Shown piece after piece: positions 46,981 to 56,109 of a DNA stretch of 64,000 bases (positions are counted from its first letter, which is position 1; every line of letters begins with the position of its first letter). A model generated the notes under the pieces. The model was not told the DNA's origin. It saw nothing but the letters and a program-made list of their open reading frames with translations, and searched no databases. A program made the position numbers and the translations under genes. Origin of the DNA: Geodermatophilus africanus (GTDB lineage Bacteria; Actinomycetota; Actinomycetes; Mycobacteriales; Geodermatophilaceae); contig NZ_FNOT01000017.1 in the NCBI RefSeq assembly GCF_900107105.1, forward strand, positions 1-64,000, given 5' to 3'.

Positions 46981-48515
46981 GCCGCCAGCTCCTTCTCCTT
47001 GGTCATGAGCTCCATCAGGTTCTCCTGGGTCGCCTGACCGACGGGCACCTCACCGGTGATCCGGCCCGCGGACAGGGTGTAGATCCGATCGCAGATCCCC
47101 AGCAGCTCGGGCAGCTCGGAGGAGATGACCAGCACCGCCTTACCGGATGCGACCAGCCGGTTGATGATCGTGTAGATCTCGTACTTCGCACCCACGTCGA
47201 TACCGCGGGTGGGCTCGTCGAGGATGAGCACTTCGGGGTCGGTGTACAGCCACTTGGACAGCACGACCTTCTGCTGGTTGCCGCCCGAGAGCTTCCCGAC
47301 GACCGAGGCGACGCTCGGGGCCCGGACGTTCATGCTCTTGCGGTAGCCCTCGGCGACCTTGATCTCCTCGTTGCCGTTGACGAAGCCCCTGCTGGCGAGC
47401 TTGTCCAGGGCGGCGGCGGAGACGTTGCGTCGGATGTCCTCGATGAGGTTGAGGCCGTAGTGCTTGCGGTCCTCGGTGGCGTAGGCGATCCCGGCGTCGA
47501 TGGCCTCGGCGACGTTCTTGGGCCGGACCTCCTTGCCGTGCACGAACATCCGGCCGGTGATGTTGCGGCCGTAGGCCCGCCCGAAGACGCTCATCGCCAG
47601 CTCGGTGCGCCCGGCGCCCATCAGGCCGGCGATGCCCACTACCTCCCCGGCCCGGACGGTGAGGTTCGCACCATCGACGATCTTGCGCTCCTGGGTCGGG
47701 TGCCAGACGGTCCAGTCCTCGACCCGCAGCACCTCCTCGCCGGGGTGCGACTCGCGCTCGGGGTAGTAGCTCTCCAGGTCGCGGCCGACCATCCCTCGGA
47801 TGATCCGCTCCTGGGTGACCTCGCCGGCGTGCAGGCTGAGCGTCTCCACCGTCTTGCCGTCGCGGATGACCGTGACGTTGTCCGAGACCGCGGTGATCTC
47901 GCCGAGCTTGTGCGAGATCATGATGCTGGTGATCCCGCGCTCGCGGAGCCGGCGCATCAGGTCCAGCAGGTGCGCGGAGTCGTTGTCGTTGAGCGCGGCC
48001 GTCGGCTCGTCGAGGATGAGCAGCCGCACGTCCTTCGACAGCGCCTTGGCGATCTCCACCAGCTGCTGCTTGCCCACACCCAGCTGCCCGACCGGGGTCA
48101 CCGGGTTCTCGTCCAGCCCGACCTCGGCCAGCAGGCGGGCGGCCTCGGCGTTGGCCTTGTTCCAGTCGATGAGCCCGCCGCGGCCGCGCCGCTCGTTGCC
48201 CAGGAACATGTTCTCCGCGATGGACAGGTAGGGCACCAGCGCGAGTTCCTGGTGGATGATCACGATGCCCACGTGCTCGCTGTCGCGGATGCCGTTGAAG
48301 CGGACCGGCTGGCCGTCGTAGACGATCTCGCCGTCGTAGCTCCCGGCGGGGTAGACACCCGACAGGACCTTCATCAGGGTCGACTTGCCGGCGCCGTTCT
48401 CGCCACAGATCGCGTGGATCTCGCCCCGGCGGACCGCCAGGTTGACGTTCTCCAGCGCCTTCACGCCCGGGAAGGTCTTGGTGATGCCGCGCATCTCCAG
48501 GATGTGGTCGTCCAT
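46977..48515 (-). CDS. mmsA: Multiple-monosaccharide ABC transporter ATPase (MmsA/GguA-like)
   Basis: The 512-residue protein contains two ABC cassettes. The first has Walker [10 protein letters not shown], signature [15 protein letters not shown] and Walker [14 protein letters not shown]. The second has [24 protein letters not shown] and [16 protein letters not shown]. The altered second Walker A is normal for carbohydrate importers. It energises uptake by the partner permease. It is separated from the binding-protein gene by 166 bp containing a strong hairpin. Confidence 0.95.
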   Translation of the reverse strand: MDDHILEMRGITKTFPGVKALENVNLAVRRGEIHAICGENGAGKSTLMKVLSGVYPAGSYDGEIVYDGQPVRFNGIRDSEHVGIVIIHQELALVPYLSIAENMFLGNERRGRGGLIDWNKANAEAARLLAEVGLDENPVTPVGQLGVGKQQLVEIAKALSKDVRLLILDEPTAALNDNDSAHLLDLMRRLRERGITSIMISHKLGEITAVSDNVTVIRDGKTVETLSLHAGEVTQERIIRGMVGRDLESYYPERESHPGEEVLRVEDWTVWHPTQERKIVDGANLTVRAGEVVGIAGLMGAGRTELAMSVFGRAYGRNITGRMFVHGKEVRPKNVAEAIDAGIAYATEDRKHYGLNLIEDIRRNVSAAALDKLASRGFVNGNEEIKVAEGYRKSMNVRAPSVASVVGKLSGGNQQKVVLSKWLYTDPEVLILDEPTRGIDVGAKYEIYTIINRLVASGKAVLVISSELPELLGICDRIYTLSAGRITGEVPVGQATQENLMELMTKEKELAA

Positions 48516-48625
48516 GGGACCTCGTCGTCCTGTCGTCGGCGCCTCCCGGGCGCCCGCGGATGGTGGAGAGAGTGTGCGCTCACCCGGCGGGGTCGGCCAG
48601 GGGCGCGGCGGGTGACCGGGTGGTA

Positions 48626-48665
48626 CCGGCCGGGCCCGACAGCAGGTGCTGCCGGGCCCGGCCGG
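48626..48665 (-). other. Strong intercistronic hairpin between binding protein and ATPase genes
   Basis: CCGGCCGGGCCCG (48626-48638) pairs with CGGGCCCGGCCGG (48653-48665), and the loop adds CAGCA/TGCTG. It lies just after the chvE stop. Such hairpins commonly hold back RNA decay or transcription so that the binding protein is made in excess over the membrane parts. Confidence 0.7.
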
Positions 48666-48681
48666 GCTCGGGGGCGGAGGG

Positions 48682-49833
48682 TCAGTCCGACTGGCCGCTG
48701 GCGACCTCTTCGGCCGTCCAGTAGCCGGAGTCGACCAGCACGGACTGGATGTCGTCCGCGAAGACCGTCTCGACCGGGAGCAGGTAGGACGGGACGACCT
48801 TGACGCCGTTGTCGTACGTCTCGGTGTCGTTGGCCTCCGGCTCGCCACCCTCGGCGAAGGCGGACGCGGCGGCGACGGCCTGCTCGGCAAGCAGGCGGGT
48901 GTCCTTGAAGATCGTGGAGCTCTGGACACCGTCGGCGATCAGCTTGACCGAGCCGATCTCGGCGTCCTGACCGGTGACGACCGCCATCGGGTTGGCGGCG
49001 TCGAGCGCCGGGCCGTAGCCCGCGTTCTGCAGCGCGGTGATGACGCCGCGGGAGATGCCGTCGTAGGGCGAGAGGACGCCGTCGACCCGGGTCCCGTCGT
49101 TGTAGGAGGAGGTGAGCAGGTCCTCCATCCGCCGCTGGGCGGTCTCCTGCTCCCAGCGCAGGATCGCGGCCTGCTCGATGCCGGTCTGGCCGGACTTGAC
49201 GACCAGCGTGCCGTCGTCGATCAGCGGCTGGAGCACCGACATCGCGCCGTCCCAGAAGAAGAAGGCGTTGTTGTCGTCCAGCGATCCGGCGAACAGCTCG
49301 ATGTTGAACGGGCCGGTCGCGGTCCCGGGCGAGCCGTCCTCGTTCTGCAGGCCCAGGCCGGTCAGCAGCGCGTTGCCCTGCGCGACGCCGACCTGGAAGT
49401 TGTCGAAGGTGACGTAGAAGTCGACGTTCTCGCTGTCGCGGATGAGGCGGTCGTAGGCGATGACCGGGATGTTGTTGGACGCCGCGTTCTCCAGCTGGCC
49501 GGAGAGGGCGGTGCCGTCGATCGCCGCGATGACGAGGATGTCGGCACCCTCGGTGATCATCTGGTCGACCTGCTGCGACTGCGTGGGGATGTCGTTGTTC
49601 GCGTACTGCAGGTCGACGGTGTACCCCTCGCCCTCCAGCTGCTCCTTGACGTTGTCGCCGTCGGCGATCCAGCGCTCGGAGGTCTGGGTCGGCATCGAGA
49701 CGCCGATGGTCAGGTCCTCTGCCTCACCTCCGCCGCCGGCGCCACCGCTCCCGCCGGCGCCCTCGCCGCCACAGGCCGCCAGGGTCAGCGCCATGCCGGC
49801 GCCGAGGGCGGCGAAGCCGAGCCTCTTGCTCAC
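48682..49833 (-). CDS. chvE: Sugar-binding lipoprotein of the ABC transporter (ChvE-like)
   Basis: The 383-residue protein starts with a lipoprotein signal: KR, a hydrophobic stretch and the lipobox LTLAACG with Cys21, followed by a Gly-rich tether. The periplasmic-binding fold type I shows [60 protein letters not shown] and [17 protein letters not shown], the ChvE/MmsE pattern for aldoses. GTG at 49833 has AGGAGG seven bases upstream. Transcription should start under the LacI-type palindrome at 49903. Confidence 0.93.
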   Translation of the reverse strand: MSKRLGFAALGAGMALTLAACGGEGAGGSGGAGGGGEAEDLTIGVSMPTQTSERWIADGDNVKEQLEGEGYTVDLQYANNDIPTQSQQVDQMITEGADILVIAAIDGTALSGQLENAASNNIPVIAYDRLIRDSENVDFYVTFDNFQVGVAQGNALLTGLGLQNEDGSPGTATGPFNIELFAGSLDDNNAFFFWDGAMSVLQPLIDDGTLVVKSGQTGIEQAAILRWEQETAQRRMEDLLTSSYNDGTRVDGVLSPYDGISRGVITALQNAGYGPALDAANPMAVVTGQDAEIGSVKLIADGVQSSTIFKDTRLLAEQAVAAASAFAEGGEPEANDTETYDNGVKVVPSYLLPVETVFADDIQSVLVDSGYWTAEEVASGQSD

Positions 49834-49902
49834 GTGATCTCCTCCTCGAGAACTCTGCGCGCTCCGACCCGGCGCAGGCCCGCCAGTAGCGAGCGGCACA
49901 AG

Positions 49903-49916
49903 TGTGAGCGTTAACA
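49903..49916. promoter_or_regulatory. LacI-type operator before the sugar transporter operon
   Basis: TGTGAGCGTTAACA matches the palindrome upstream of araB at 12 of 14 positions and lies 70 bases before the binding-protein start. It is the best sequence evidence that the transporter and catabolic operons share one regulator. Apart from this site and the hairpin at 50047, I see nothing else in the 321-bp gap. Confidence 0.7.
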
Positions 49917-50046
49917 ACCCACTGCCGTCAACCCCTGACGGCCACCTCGGTGTCACGGTCTCGTAACGCTGCCCCCGGGGCGCACCTCTCCGGGGCGACG
50001 CGATCCCGAACCGTGATCCGGCGGAAACGTGGTGTCGACAGCGGAT

Positions 50047-50097
50047 ACGGCACGACGGCCGGGCGGACGGACGTCGTCCACCGGGCCGTCGTGCCGT
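50047..50097 (-). terminator. Terminator-like hairpin downstream of the SEC-C protein gene
   Basis: Arms at 50047-50060 (ACGGCACGACGGCC) and 50084-50097 (GGCCGTCGTGCCGT) are perfect complements over 14 bp with a 23-base loop. It lies between the stop of the DUF5926 gene at 50155 and the promoter of the transporter operon, both on the minus strand. Confidence 0.7.
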
Positions 50098-50154
50098 GGT
50101 GTCCCGTCAGATCTCGCCGCGAGCTCGCGAGCGTAGGGACGGGGAGGCCCTCCC

Positions 50155-51090
50155 TCAGCGCAGGGTGATCTGGCGGGAGAGCAGGCCGGCGCGGGCGCGG
50201 CGCTCGTCGGCGGTCAGCGGGCCGGTCACCCCCAGCGCCAGCTCCAGCCGCGCCTGGAACGCCGTGGCCGCGTCGGTCCAGTCGGCGGCCGGGACGTCGG
50301 CGGGCAGGTCCCACACCGGCACGAGCAACCCGTGCGCCCGGAAGGCGCCGGCGTAGCGGGTGCCCTCGCCCAGCACGATCTCGCCCGAGGCGCGCAGCCG
50401 GGCCAGTGCGTCGAGGAGCCGCTCCTCCGGCTCGGGCCGCACCCACCGCAGGTGCGCCCGCTCGGCACCCGGCCGCACCCAGTAGGCGGCACCGAGGCCG
50501 GGCAGCAGCACGGTCGGCAGGATCGCCGCGTTCGCCTGCTCCAGCCCGGCGCGGGCCGCCGCGCCGGCCTCGACGCCCTCGAGCCAGAAGCCGAAGTCCT
50601 CGTGCACGGTCACCTCGAGCGGCGCCGCGGGATCGACCAGCTCCTGCAGCCGCGGGCCCGCCGAGCCCGCACCGCCGAGCGGACCCGGTTCGACCGGCGC
50701 ACCGGCCGGGGCCTGGAGCGCCGCGGCCAGTGCCGTCCCCAGGTCGCGGCTGACGTCGTCGGAGGCGCCCTGGAGCTGGACGCCGAGCAGGATCTCGCCG
50801 TTGGCGCGGACCAGGGCCGGGGCGCCGCCGGGCAGCACGCTGGCGAGGGTGACGTCGCGACCGTCGGTCGTTCGCAGCGGCGCGGTCGCCGCCGGGACCA
50901 GCTCGCGCAGCGCGACCCAGTGCTCCTCGCCGGGCAGCCCCTCGAACGGCCGGGTCACCGGCGGGGCGTAGCCCGAGCCGTGGCAGTGCTTGTACCGGCG
51001 ACCCGAGCCGCACGGACAGGGCGCCTTGGGGTTGACGCCGTCGCCGGCGGCAGGGGCAGCGGGACGCTTGCGGGTCGCGGAGCGGGCCAT
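50155..51090 (-). CDS. DUF5926-family protein with SEC-C zinc motif
   Basis: The 311-residue protein opens with a basic Ala/Arg stretch followed by NPKAPCPCGSGRRYKHCHG, a SEC-C zinc motif (C-x-C-G-S-G-x8-C-H) like the one SecA uses to bind ribosomes or SecB. The remainder matches the DUF5926 domain seen across actinobacteria (PFEGLPGEEHWVALRELVPA). The function is unknown; the motif suggests a cytosolic partner of translation or secretion. It is monocistronic. Confidence 0.85.
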   Translation of the reverse strand: MARSATRKRPAAPAAGDGVNPKAPCPCGSGRRYKHCHGSGYAPPVTRPFEGLPGEEHWVALRELVPAATAPLRTTDGRDVTLASVLPGGAPALVRANGEILLGVQLQGASDDVSRDLGTALAAALQAPAGAPVEPGPLGGAGSAGPRLQELVDPAAPLEVTVHEDFGFWLEGVEAGAAARAGLEQANAAILPTVLLPGLGAAYWVRPGAERAHLRWVRPEPEERLLDALARLRASGEIVLGEGTRYAGAFRAHGLLVPVWDLPADVPAADWTDAATAFQARLELALGVTGPLTADERRARAGLLSRQITLR

Positions 51091-51119
51091 GGCCCGAGCC
51101 TAAGCGGCCCCCCGCGCAG

Positions 51120-51215
51120 CGGCTCCGGCCCCGTCCAGAGGCTCACCCCGAGCGTGCGAGGGGTGCGGAGGACGGGGTCCTTCGACGAGTGGCGGGGGCG
51201 AGGGGGTCCTCTTAC
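51120..51215. repeat. Family-A intergenic repeat
   Basis: GGCCCCGTCCAGAGGCTCAC, CCCGAGCGTGCGAGGGGTGC and GGAGGACGGGGTCCTTCGAC follow the family-A order, with a second GGGGGTCCTCTTACTA end. GGCCCCGTCC and GGACGGGGTCC can pair. It lies between the divergent DUF5926 and P450 genes, so here it lies among promoters rather than after stops. Confidence 0.65.
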
Positions 51216-51229
51216 TACGCTGCTCGGCC

Positions 51230-52441
51230 GTGGCACTCGCGGCCCCGCCGATCGACCTCACCGACCCCGCCGTCGTCGCCGACCCCTACCCGTCCTTCGC
51301 GCGCGCCCGGGCCCAGGCGCCGGTTCAGTGGCACGAGGGCCTGGGGCTGTGGCTCGCGTTCACCCACGCCGACAGCAACGCCGTCCTGCGCGACCGGCGG
51401 CTGGGCCGGCTGTGGCGCGACCGCGAGCCGGCCGAGCGGTTCGGCAGCTTCAACCTGATCCACCGCAACGCGCTGCTGGAGATGGAGCCGCCGGACCACA
51501 CCCGGCTGCGCCGGCTGGTGAGCGCCGCCTTCGCCCGGGGGCACGTCGAACGGCTGCGGCCCTGGGTGCAGCGGCTGGCCGGCGAGCTGGTCGACGGCCT
51601 GGCCGAGCGCTCCGGCGGCAGCGAGCCGGTCGACGTCCTCTCCGGGATGGCCGAGGAGCTGCCGGTCGCGGTGATCGCTGAGCTGCTCGGCGTCCCGGAC
51701 GGCGACCGCCCGCTGCTGCGGCCGTGGTCCAACGCGATCGTGAAGATGTACGAGTACGGCCGGACGGCGGCGGTCGAGGACGCTGCCGAGCGTGCGGCGG
51801 ACCAGTTCGTCACGTACCTGCGCGGACTGGCCGCCGACCGCCGCCACGCCCCTGGCGAGGACCTGCTCTCGCACCTGGTCACCGTCCGGGACTCCGACGG
51901 CGACCGGCTCAGCGAGGACGAGCTGGTCACCACCTGCATCCTGCTGCTCGACGCCGGGCACGAGGCCACGGTCAACGTCAGCGGCAACGGCCTGCTGGCG
52001 CTGCTCGAGCACCCGGACCAGCTGACGCGCCTGCGCGACGACCCGGGCCTGCTGCCGACGGCGGTCGAGGAGCTGATGCGGTTCGACTCGCCGCTGCAGC
52101 TGTTCGAGCGGACGGCGACCGCCGACGTGGAGCTCGGTGGGGTGACGGTGCGGGAGGGGCAGAAGGTCGCCGCGCTGCTCGGTGCGGCCAACCGGGACCC
52201 GGCGGTCTTCCCCGACCCGGACGTCCTCGACGTCGGCCGCACCGACAACCCGCACATCACCTTCGGGGCTGGCGTGCACTTCTGCATCGGCGCACCGCTG
52301 GCCCGCGTGGAGCTGCAGGCGTCGTTCGGGGCCCTGCTGGAGCGCACGTCGCGGCTGGAGCTCGGCGGGGAGCCGGTGCGCCCTCCGGAGTTCGTCATCC
52401 GCGGCCTCGCCGAGCTACCGGTCGTGGTCGCCGGGACCTGA
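51230..52441 (+). CDS. Cytochrome P450
   Basis: The 403-residue soluble actinobacterial P450 has the I-helix LLLDAGHEATVN (oxygen-activating acid/alcohol pair replaced by E-A-T, common in bacteria), the K-helix E-x-x-R as EELMR, and the heme loop FGAGVHFCIGAPLAR with Cys352 as the axial ligand. The substrate is unknown, and no ferredoxin gene is adjacent. GTG at 51230 starts in line with relatives (PPIDLTDPAVVADPYPSFA). Confidence 0.93.
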   Translation: MALAAPPIDLTDPAVVADPYPSFARARAQAPVQWHEGLGLWLAFTHADSNAVLRDRRLGRLWRDREPAERFGSFNLIHRNALLEMEPPDHTRLRRLVSAAFARGHVERLRPWVQRLAGELVDGLAERSGGSEPVDVLSGMAEELPVAVIAELLGVPDGDRPLLRPWSNAIVKMYEYGRTAAVEDAAERAADQFVTYLRGLAADRRHAPGEDLLSHLVTVRDSDGDRLSEDELVTTCILLLDAGHEATVNVSGNGLLALLEHPDQLTRLRDDPGLLPTAVEELMRFDSPLQLFERTATADVELGGVTVREGQKVAALLGAANRDPAVFPDPDVLDVGRTDNPHITFGAGVHFCIGAPLARVELQASFGALLERTSRLELGGEPVRPPEFVIRGLAELPVVVAGT

Positions 52442-52546
52442 CCCCTGTCCTCACCCCGCGGTCGCCCTCCTCGCGCTGCAGCACGGTGTCGGCGACCGAA
52501 CGGCGAGGTCGGCCGGGGTGATCGGGGTCCGGGACACCTGTGGATC

Positions 52547-54193
52547 GTGAGCGCGGTCACTGGCACCATGCCGCTCATGCGCGGCCTCATGCAGGACTAC
52601 CCCCTCACCATCGACGCGATCTTCCGGCACGTCGAGCAGCACTACGGCGACGGGACCATCGCCACCGCGGGCCCCGAGGGGATCACCCGGGTCACCTACG
52701 CCGAGTGGGCCGAGCGCACCCGCCGGCTCGGCGGCGTGCTCGACACCCTCGGCATCTCCGCCGACGGCCGGGTCGGCACCTTCGGCTGGAACAGCCAGCG
52801 CCACCTGGAGCTGTACTTCGCCGCACCGAGCACCGGCCGCGTGCTGCACACGCTGAACGTCCGGCTGTTCCCCGAGCAGCTGACCTACATCGCCAACCAC
52901 GCCGAGGACGAGGTCGTCTTCGTCGACCGCTCGGTGCTGCCGCTGCTGTGGCCGCTGGTCGACACGATGAAGACGGTCCGGCACGTCGTCGTGATGGACG
53001 ACGGCGGGGACAACGAGATCCCCGACGACCCGCGGGTGTCGGACTACGAGACGCTCCTCGCCAGCGCCCAGCCGGTCGACTTCGGTGTCACGGACGAGAA
53101 CTCGGCCGCCTACATGTGCTACACGAGCGGCACCACCGGCAACCCCAAGGGGGTCGTCTACTCGCACCGCTCGACCTGGCTGCACACCATGGGCGTGATG
53201 GCCCCCAACGCCTTCGGGCTGGGCATCCAGGACGTCGCGATGCCCGTTGTGCCGATGTTCCACGCCAACGCCTGGGGCATCGCGCAGGCCGCGCCGGCCG
53301 CCGGTGCCTCGCTGGTCATGCCCGGTCCGATGATGCAGCCCGAGGCGCTCGCGAAGCTGATCGTCGACGAGGGGGTCACCTTCACCGCCGGCGTCCCGAC
53401 CATCTGGCAGGGCGTCCTCCCGCACCTCGCCGGCAAGCCGCACAAGCTGCGCGAGATCGGCTGCGGCGGCTCCGCGGTGCCCAGGGCGCTGTCGGAGGCC
53501 TACCGGGAGCAGGTGGGCCTGGCGATCCTGCAGGCCTGGGGTATGACCGAGACCCACCCGGTCGCCTCCTCGGGCATCCTGCCGCGCCGGTACGCCGACG
53601 CCGACGAGGAGACCAAGGCGGCCCAGCGCGCCCGCGCCGGCATCCCGTTCCTCGGCGTGGAGGCGCGCATCGTCGACGCCGAGACGCTGGAGCCGCAGCC
53701 GTGGGACGACCAGGCCACCGGGGAGCTGCAGGTGCGCGGCCCGTGGTGCGCGCAGGACTACTACAACCCGGACGCCGGCGTGCAGCTGACCACCCCGGAC
53801 GGCTGGATGCGCACCGGCGACGTCGCCGCGATGGACGCCTTCGGCTCGATCCGGATCGCCGACCGCACCAAGGACCTCATCAAGTCCGGCGGTGAGTGGA
53901 TCAGCTCGGTGGACCTGGAGAACGCGATCATGAGCCACCCGAAGGTGAAGGAGGCCGCGGTCGTCGGCATCCCGCACCCGAAGTGGGACGAGCGCCCGCT
54001 GGCCTGCGTCGTCCTGAAGTCGGGCGAGACGGCGACGGAGGAGGAGATCCTCGAGCACGTCCGGCCCCAGGTGGCCAAGTGGTGGCTGCCCGACGCGGTC
54101 GAGTTCATCGACGAGGTGCCCAAGACCAGCGTCGGCAAGTTCTCCAAGAAGGACCTGCGCGCGCGGTTCGCGGAGTTCCCCGCGAAGGACTGA
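52547..54193 (+). CDS. Long-chain fatty-acid-CoA ligase-type AMP-binding enzyme
   Basis: The 548-residue ANL-superfamily protein has the P-loop YTSGTTGNPKGVVYSHRS, QAWGMTETHP, GWMRTGDVAAMD, the hinge DRTKDLIKSGGEWIS and the C-terminal lysine segment TSVGKFSKKDLR. It should form acyl-adenylates and acyl-CoA from medium- to long-chain acids. GTG at 52547 gives the frame; ATG at 52568 (MPLMRGLMQDYPL) is an equally plausible start. A terminator-like hairpin follows the gene. Confidence 0.92.
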   Translation: MSAVTGTMPLMRGLMQDYPLTIDAIFRHVEQHYGDGTIATAGPEGITRVTYAEWAERTRRLGGVLDTLGISADGRVGTFGWNSQRHLELYFAAPSTGRVLHTLNVRLFPEQLTYIANHAEDEVVFVDRSVLPLLWPLVDTMKTVRHVVVMDDGGDNEIPDDPRVSDYETLLASAQPVDFGVTDENSAAYMCYTSGTTGNPKGVVYSHRSTWLHTMGVMAPNAFGLGIQDVAMPVVPMFHANAWGIAQAAPAAGASLVMPGPMMQPEALAKLIVDEGVTFTAGVPTIWQGVLPHLAGKPHKLREIGCGGSAVPRALSEAYREQVGLAILQAWGMTETHPVASSGILPRRYADADEETKAAQRARAGIPFLGVEARIVDAETLEPQPWDDQATGELQVRGPWCAQDYYNPDAGVQLTTPDGWMRTGDVAAMDAFGSIRIADRTKDLIKSGGEWISSVDLENAIMSHPKVKEAAVVGIPHPKWDERPLACVVLKSGETATEEEILEHVRPQVAKWWLPDAVEFIDEVPKTSVGKFSKKDLRARFAEFPAKD

Positions 54194-54199
54194 GCGCGG

Positions 54200-54233
54200 G
54201 GGTGGGTCCGTCCGCGACGGGGCGGACCCACCC
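54200..54233 (+). terminator. Terminator-like hairpin after the acyl-CoA ligase gene
   Basis: GGGTGGGTCCG (54200-54210) pairs perfectly with CGGACCCACCC (54223-54233), with a 12-base loop that adds further pairs. It begins seven bases after the stop codon. Confidence 0.75.
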
Positions 54234-54287
54234 GGGACCCGGCTGCCCGGCAGTGCACGGACACGCTGTGCGCACCAGCGTCGTCAC

Positions 54288-55553
54288 GTGAAGGAACCGT
54301 CCGACTACTTTGTGTATGTGCTTACTGCTCCGACCCGGTCCAGCGGCTCGTCCACCAGCGCTCCCGGCCGGCACCGGGCGGGGCGCGGCCGCCGCCGGCT
54401 GTGGACCTCCGCGCTCGCCGCCGCGGTGGTCGGCGCCGGGCTGCTCGCGCCGTCACTGCTGGTGTCCGAGACGCCGGCTGCCGCGGTCTCCGCCGTCGAG
54501 CAGGCCCGCAAGCGCAGCACCCTCACCACGACGCCGGCTCCCGCGCCGACGACGGTCGCCCCCGCGCCGCGCGCGTCGGCGCCGAGCGCGGCGACCACCG
54601 CGCCGGCGGCCACGGGCACCCCCGCCACGACGACCGCCTCGAGCGCCGCCGCACCGAGCACCACCGCGGCCCCCGGCTCCACCACGGTGCCGCCCGCCAC
54701 GACGGACAACCCGCTCGCCGGCATGGCCTTCCACGGCCTCAACACCGCCGCCGCCCGGGCCGCCGGGCAGCCGGGCCGCAGCGCCGAGGACACCGCGGCG
54801 CTCGCGGAGCTGGCGGCGGTGCCGACCGCGACCTGGCTGGGCGCGTGGAGCGGCGACCTCACGACGGCGGTCCGCCAGGAGGTCGCCTCCGCGCGGGGCG
54901 TCGGTGCCGTGCCGGTCTTCGTGACCTACAACGTCCCGGAGCGGGACTGCGGCGGATACTCCGCCGGCGGCGTCGGCTCCTCGGCCGAGTACCTGCGCTG
55001 GGTGCAGGCGGTCGCGGCCGGCATCGGGACGGCGACGGCGGTCGTGGTGGTCGAGCCCGACGCGCTCGCGCAGCTGTGCGGCGACCCTGCGGCGCGGCTG
55101 TCGCTGCTGCGGTCGGCGGTCGAGCTGCTCGAGGCGAATCCCGGCACCCACACCTACCTCGACGCCGGCAACCCGACCTGGATGAGCGCCTCGACGATGG
55201 CCGAGCGGCTGCGCGCCGCGGGCGGGACCACCGCGGACGGCTTCGCGCTGAACGTCTCCAACTTCCAGACGACGGCGGCCAACGTGGCCTACGGCCAGCA
55301 GGTGTCCGCGCTGCTGGGCGGCGCGCACTTCGTCGTCGACACCAGCCGCAACGGCAACGGCGCGGGCAGCGACTGGTGCAACCCCCCGGGCCGCGCCGTG
55401 GGCGAGCGCCCGACCGCGCAGACCGGGCAGCGCGGCGTGGACGCCTACCTGTGGATCAAGCGCCCCGGCGAGTCCGACGGCACCTGCAACGGCGGTCCGG
55501 CGGCCGGCACCTTCTGGGACGCCTACGCGATCGGGCTGGTGCGCGGCGCGTAG
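54288..55553 (+). CDS. Secreted glycoside hydrolase family 6 (cellulase-type) enzyme
   Basis: The protein of up to 421 residues has a basic N-terminus (RGRRRLW), a hydrophobic signal core and an AAA cleavage region, then a Thr/Ala/Pro/Ser linker of about 75 residues and a GH6 catalytic domain from about residue 145. GH6 motifs: TYNVPERDCGGYSAGGVG, VVVEPDALAQLC (catalytic acid Asp), LNVSNFQTT, FVVDTSRNGNG, DWCNPPGRAVG and WIKRPGESDG (base-site Asp). It should cut beta-1,4-glucan outside the cell. No carbohydrate-binding module is seen. GTG at 54288 is uncertain; GTGs at 54312 and 54318 are also in frame. Confidence 0.88.
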   Translation: MKEPSDYFVYVLTAPTRSSGSSTSAPGRHRAGRGRRRLWTSALAAAVVGAGLLAPSLLVSETPAAAVSAVEQARKRSTLTTTPAPAPTTVAPAPRASAPSAATTAPAATGTPATTTASSAAAPSTTAAPGSTTVPPATTDNPLAGMAFHGLNTAAARAAGQPGRSAEDTAALAELAAVPTATWLGAWSGDLTTAVRQEVASARGVGAVPVFVTYNVPERDCGGYSAGGVGSSAEYLRWVQAVAAGIGTATAVVVVEPDALAQLCGDPAARLSLLRSAVELLEANPGTHTYLDAGNPTWMSASTMAERLRAAGGTTADGFALNVSNFQTTAANVAYGQQVSALLGGAHFVVDTSRNGNGAGSDWCNPPGRAVGERPTAQTGQRGVDAYLWIKRPGESDGTCNGGPAAGTFWDAYAIGLVRGA

Positions 55554-55663
55554 CGGTCAGCCGCCCGCGCCGGCGCGCTCACCGGCCGGTGGCAGTGCGC
55601 TGCAGCCGACACCTCAGCGCACGACCACACCGGTGCGCCTCCGCGCCGCGGTCCGCTCCTCGC

Positions 55664-55681
55664 TCGCAGCGCTCGCTGCGA
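55664..55681. terminator. Small palindrome between convergent genes
   Basis: TCGCAGCG and CGCTGCGA form an 8-bp stem with a 2-base centre, between the GH6 and rhodanese genes whose 3' ends face each other. This is a weak candidate for a bidirectional terminator. Confidence 0.35.
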
Positions 55682-55695
55682 TGCTCCCGCGGCTG

Positions 55696-56025
55696 TCAGC
55701 GCACGAAGGGCTGCTGGCCGGTCTCGCTCACCATCGGCCGTCCCGCCGCCTCCCACTCCCCCATGCCGCCACCCACGTTGACCGCGTCGTAGCCGTTGGC
55801 GTTCAGCCAGGCGGCCACGCGGGCGGAGCGCCCGCCGCCGCGGCAGGTGACGTAGAGCGGGTCGGCCTCGGGGAGGTCGTCCAGCCGCGCCGGGACCTCG
55901 CCCATCGGGATGTGGGTGGCGCCGTCGATGTGGCCGGCCACCCACTCGTCGTCCTCGCGGACGTCGAGGACGACGGCGTCCTCGGGGACCTCGCTGGCGG
56001 GGACGGTCGGGACCTGCTGCGGCAT
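55696..56025 (-). CDS. Rhodanese-like sulfurtransferase domain protein
   Basis: The 109-residue single rhodanese domain has VVLDVREDDEWVAGHIDGAT, HIPMGEVPARLDDL and the active loop CRGGGRS, where the Cys should carry persulfide, with GGMGEWEAAGRP at the end. The partner is unknown. ATG at 56025 is preferred because GGGGGA lies just upstream; ATG at 56037 would add four residues without a ribosome site. Confidence 0.9.
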   Translation of the reverse strand: MPQQVPTVPASEVPEDAVVLDVREDDEWVAGHIDGATHIPMGEVPARLDDLPEADPLYVTCRGGGRSARVAAWLNANGYDAVNVGGGMGEWEAAGRPMVSETGQQPFVR

Positions 56026-56109
56026 CACGTCCCCCATCGTGCCACCGGCGTGGTGCACGGCGGGGCGTCGACCGGCCCTCCGGCACGCTGCGCTGCGAGG
56101 ATGGCGCCG

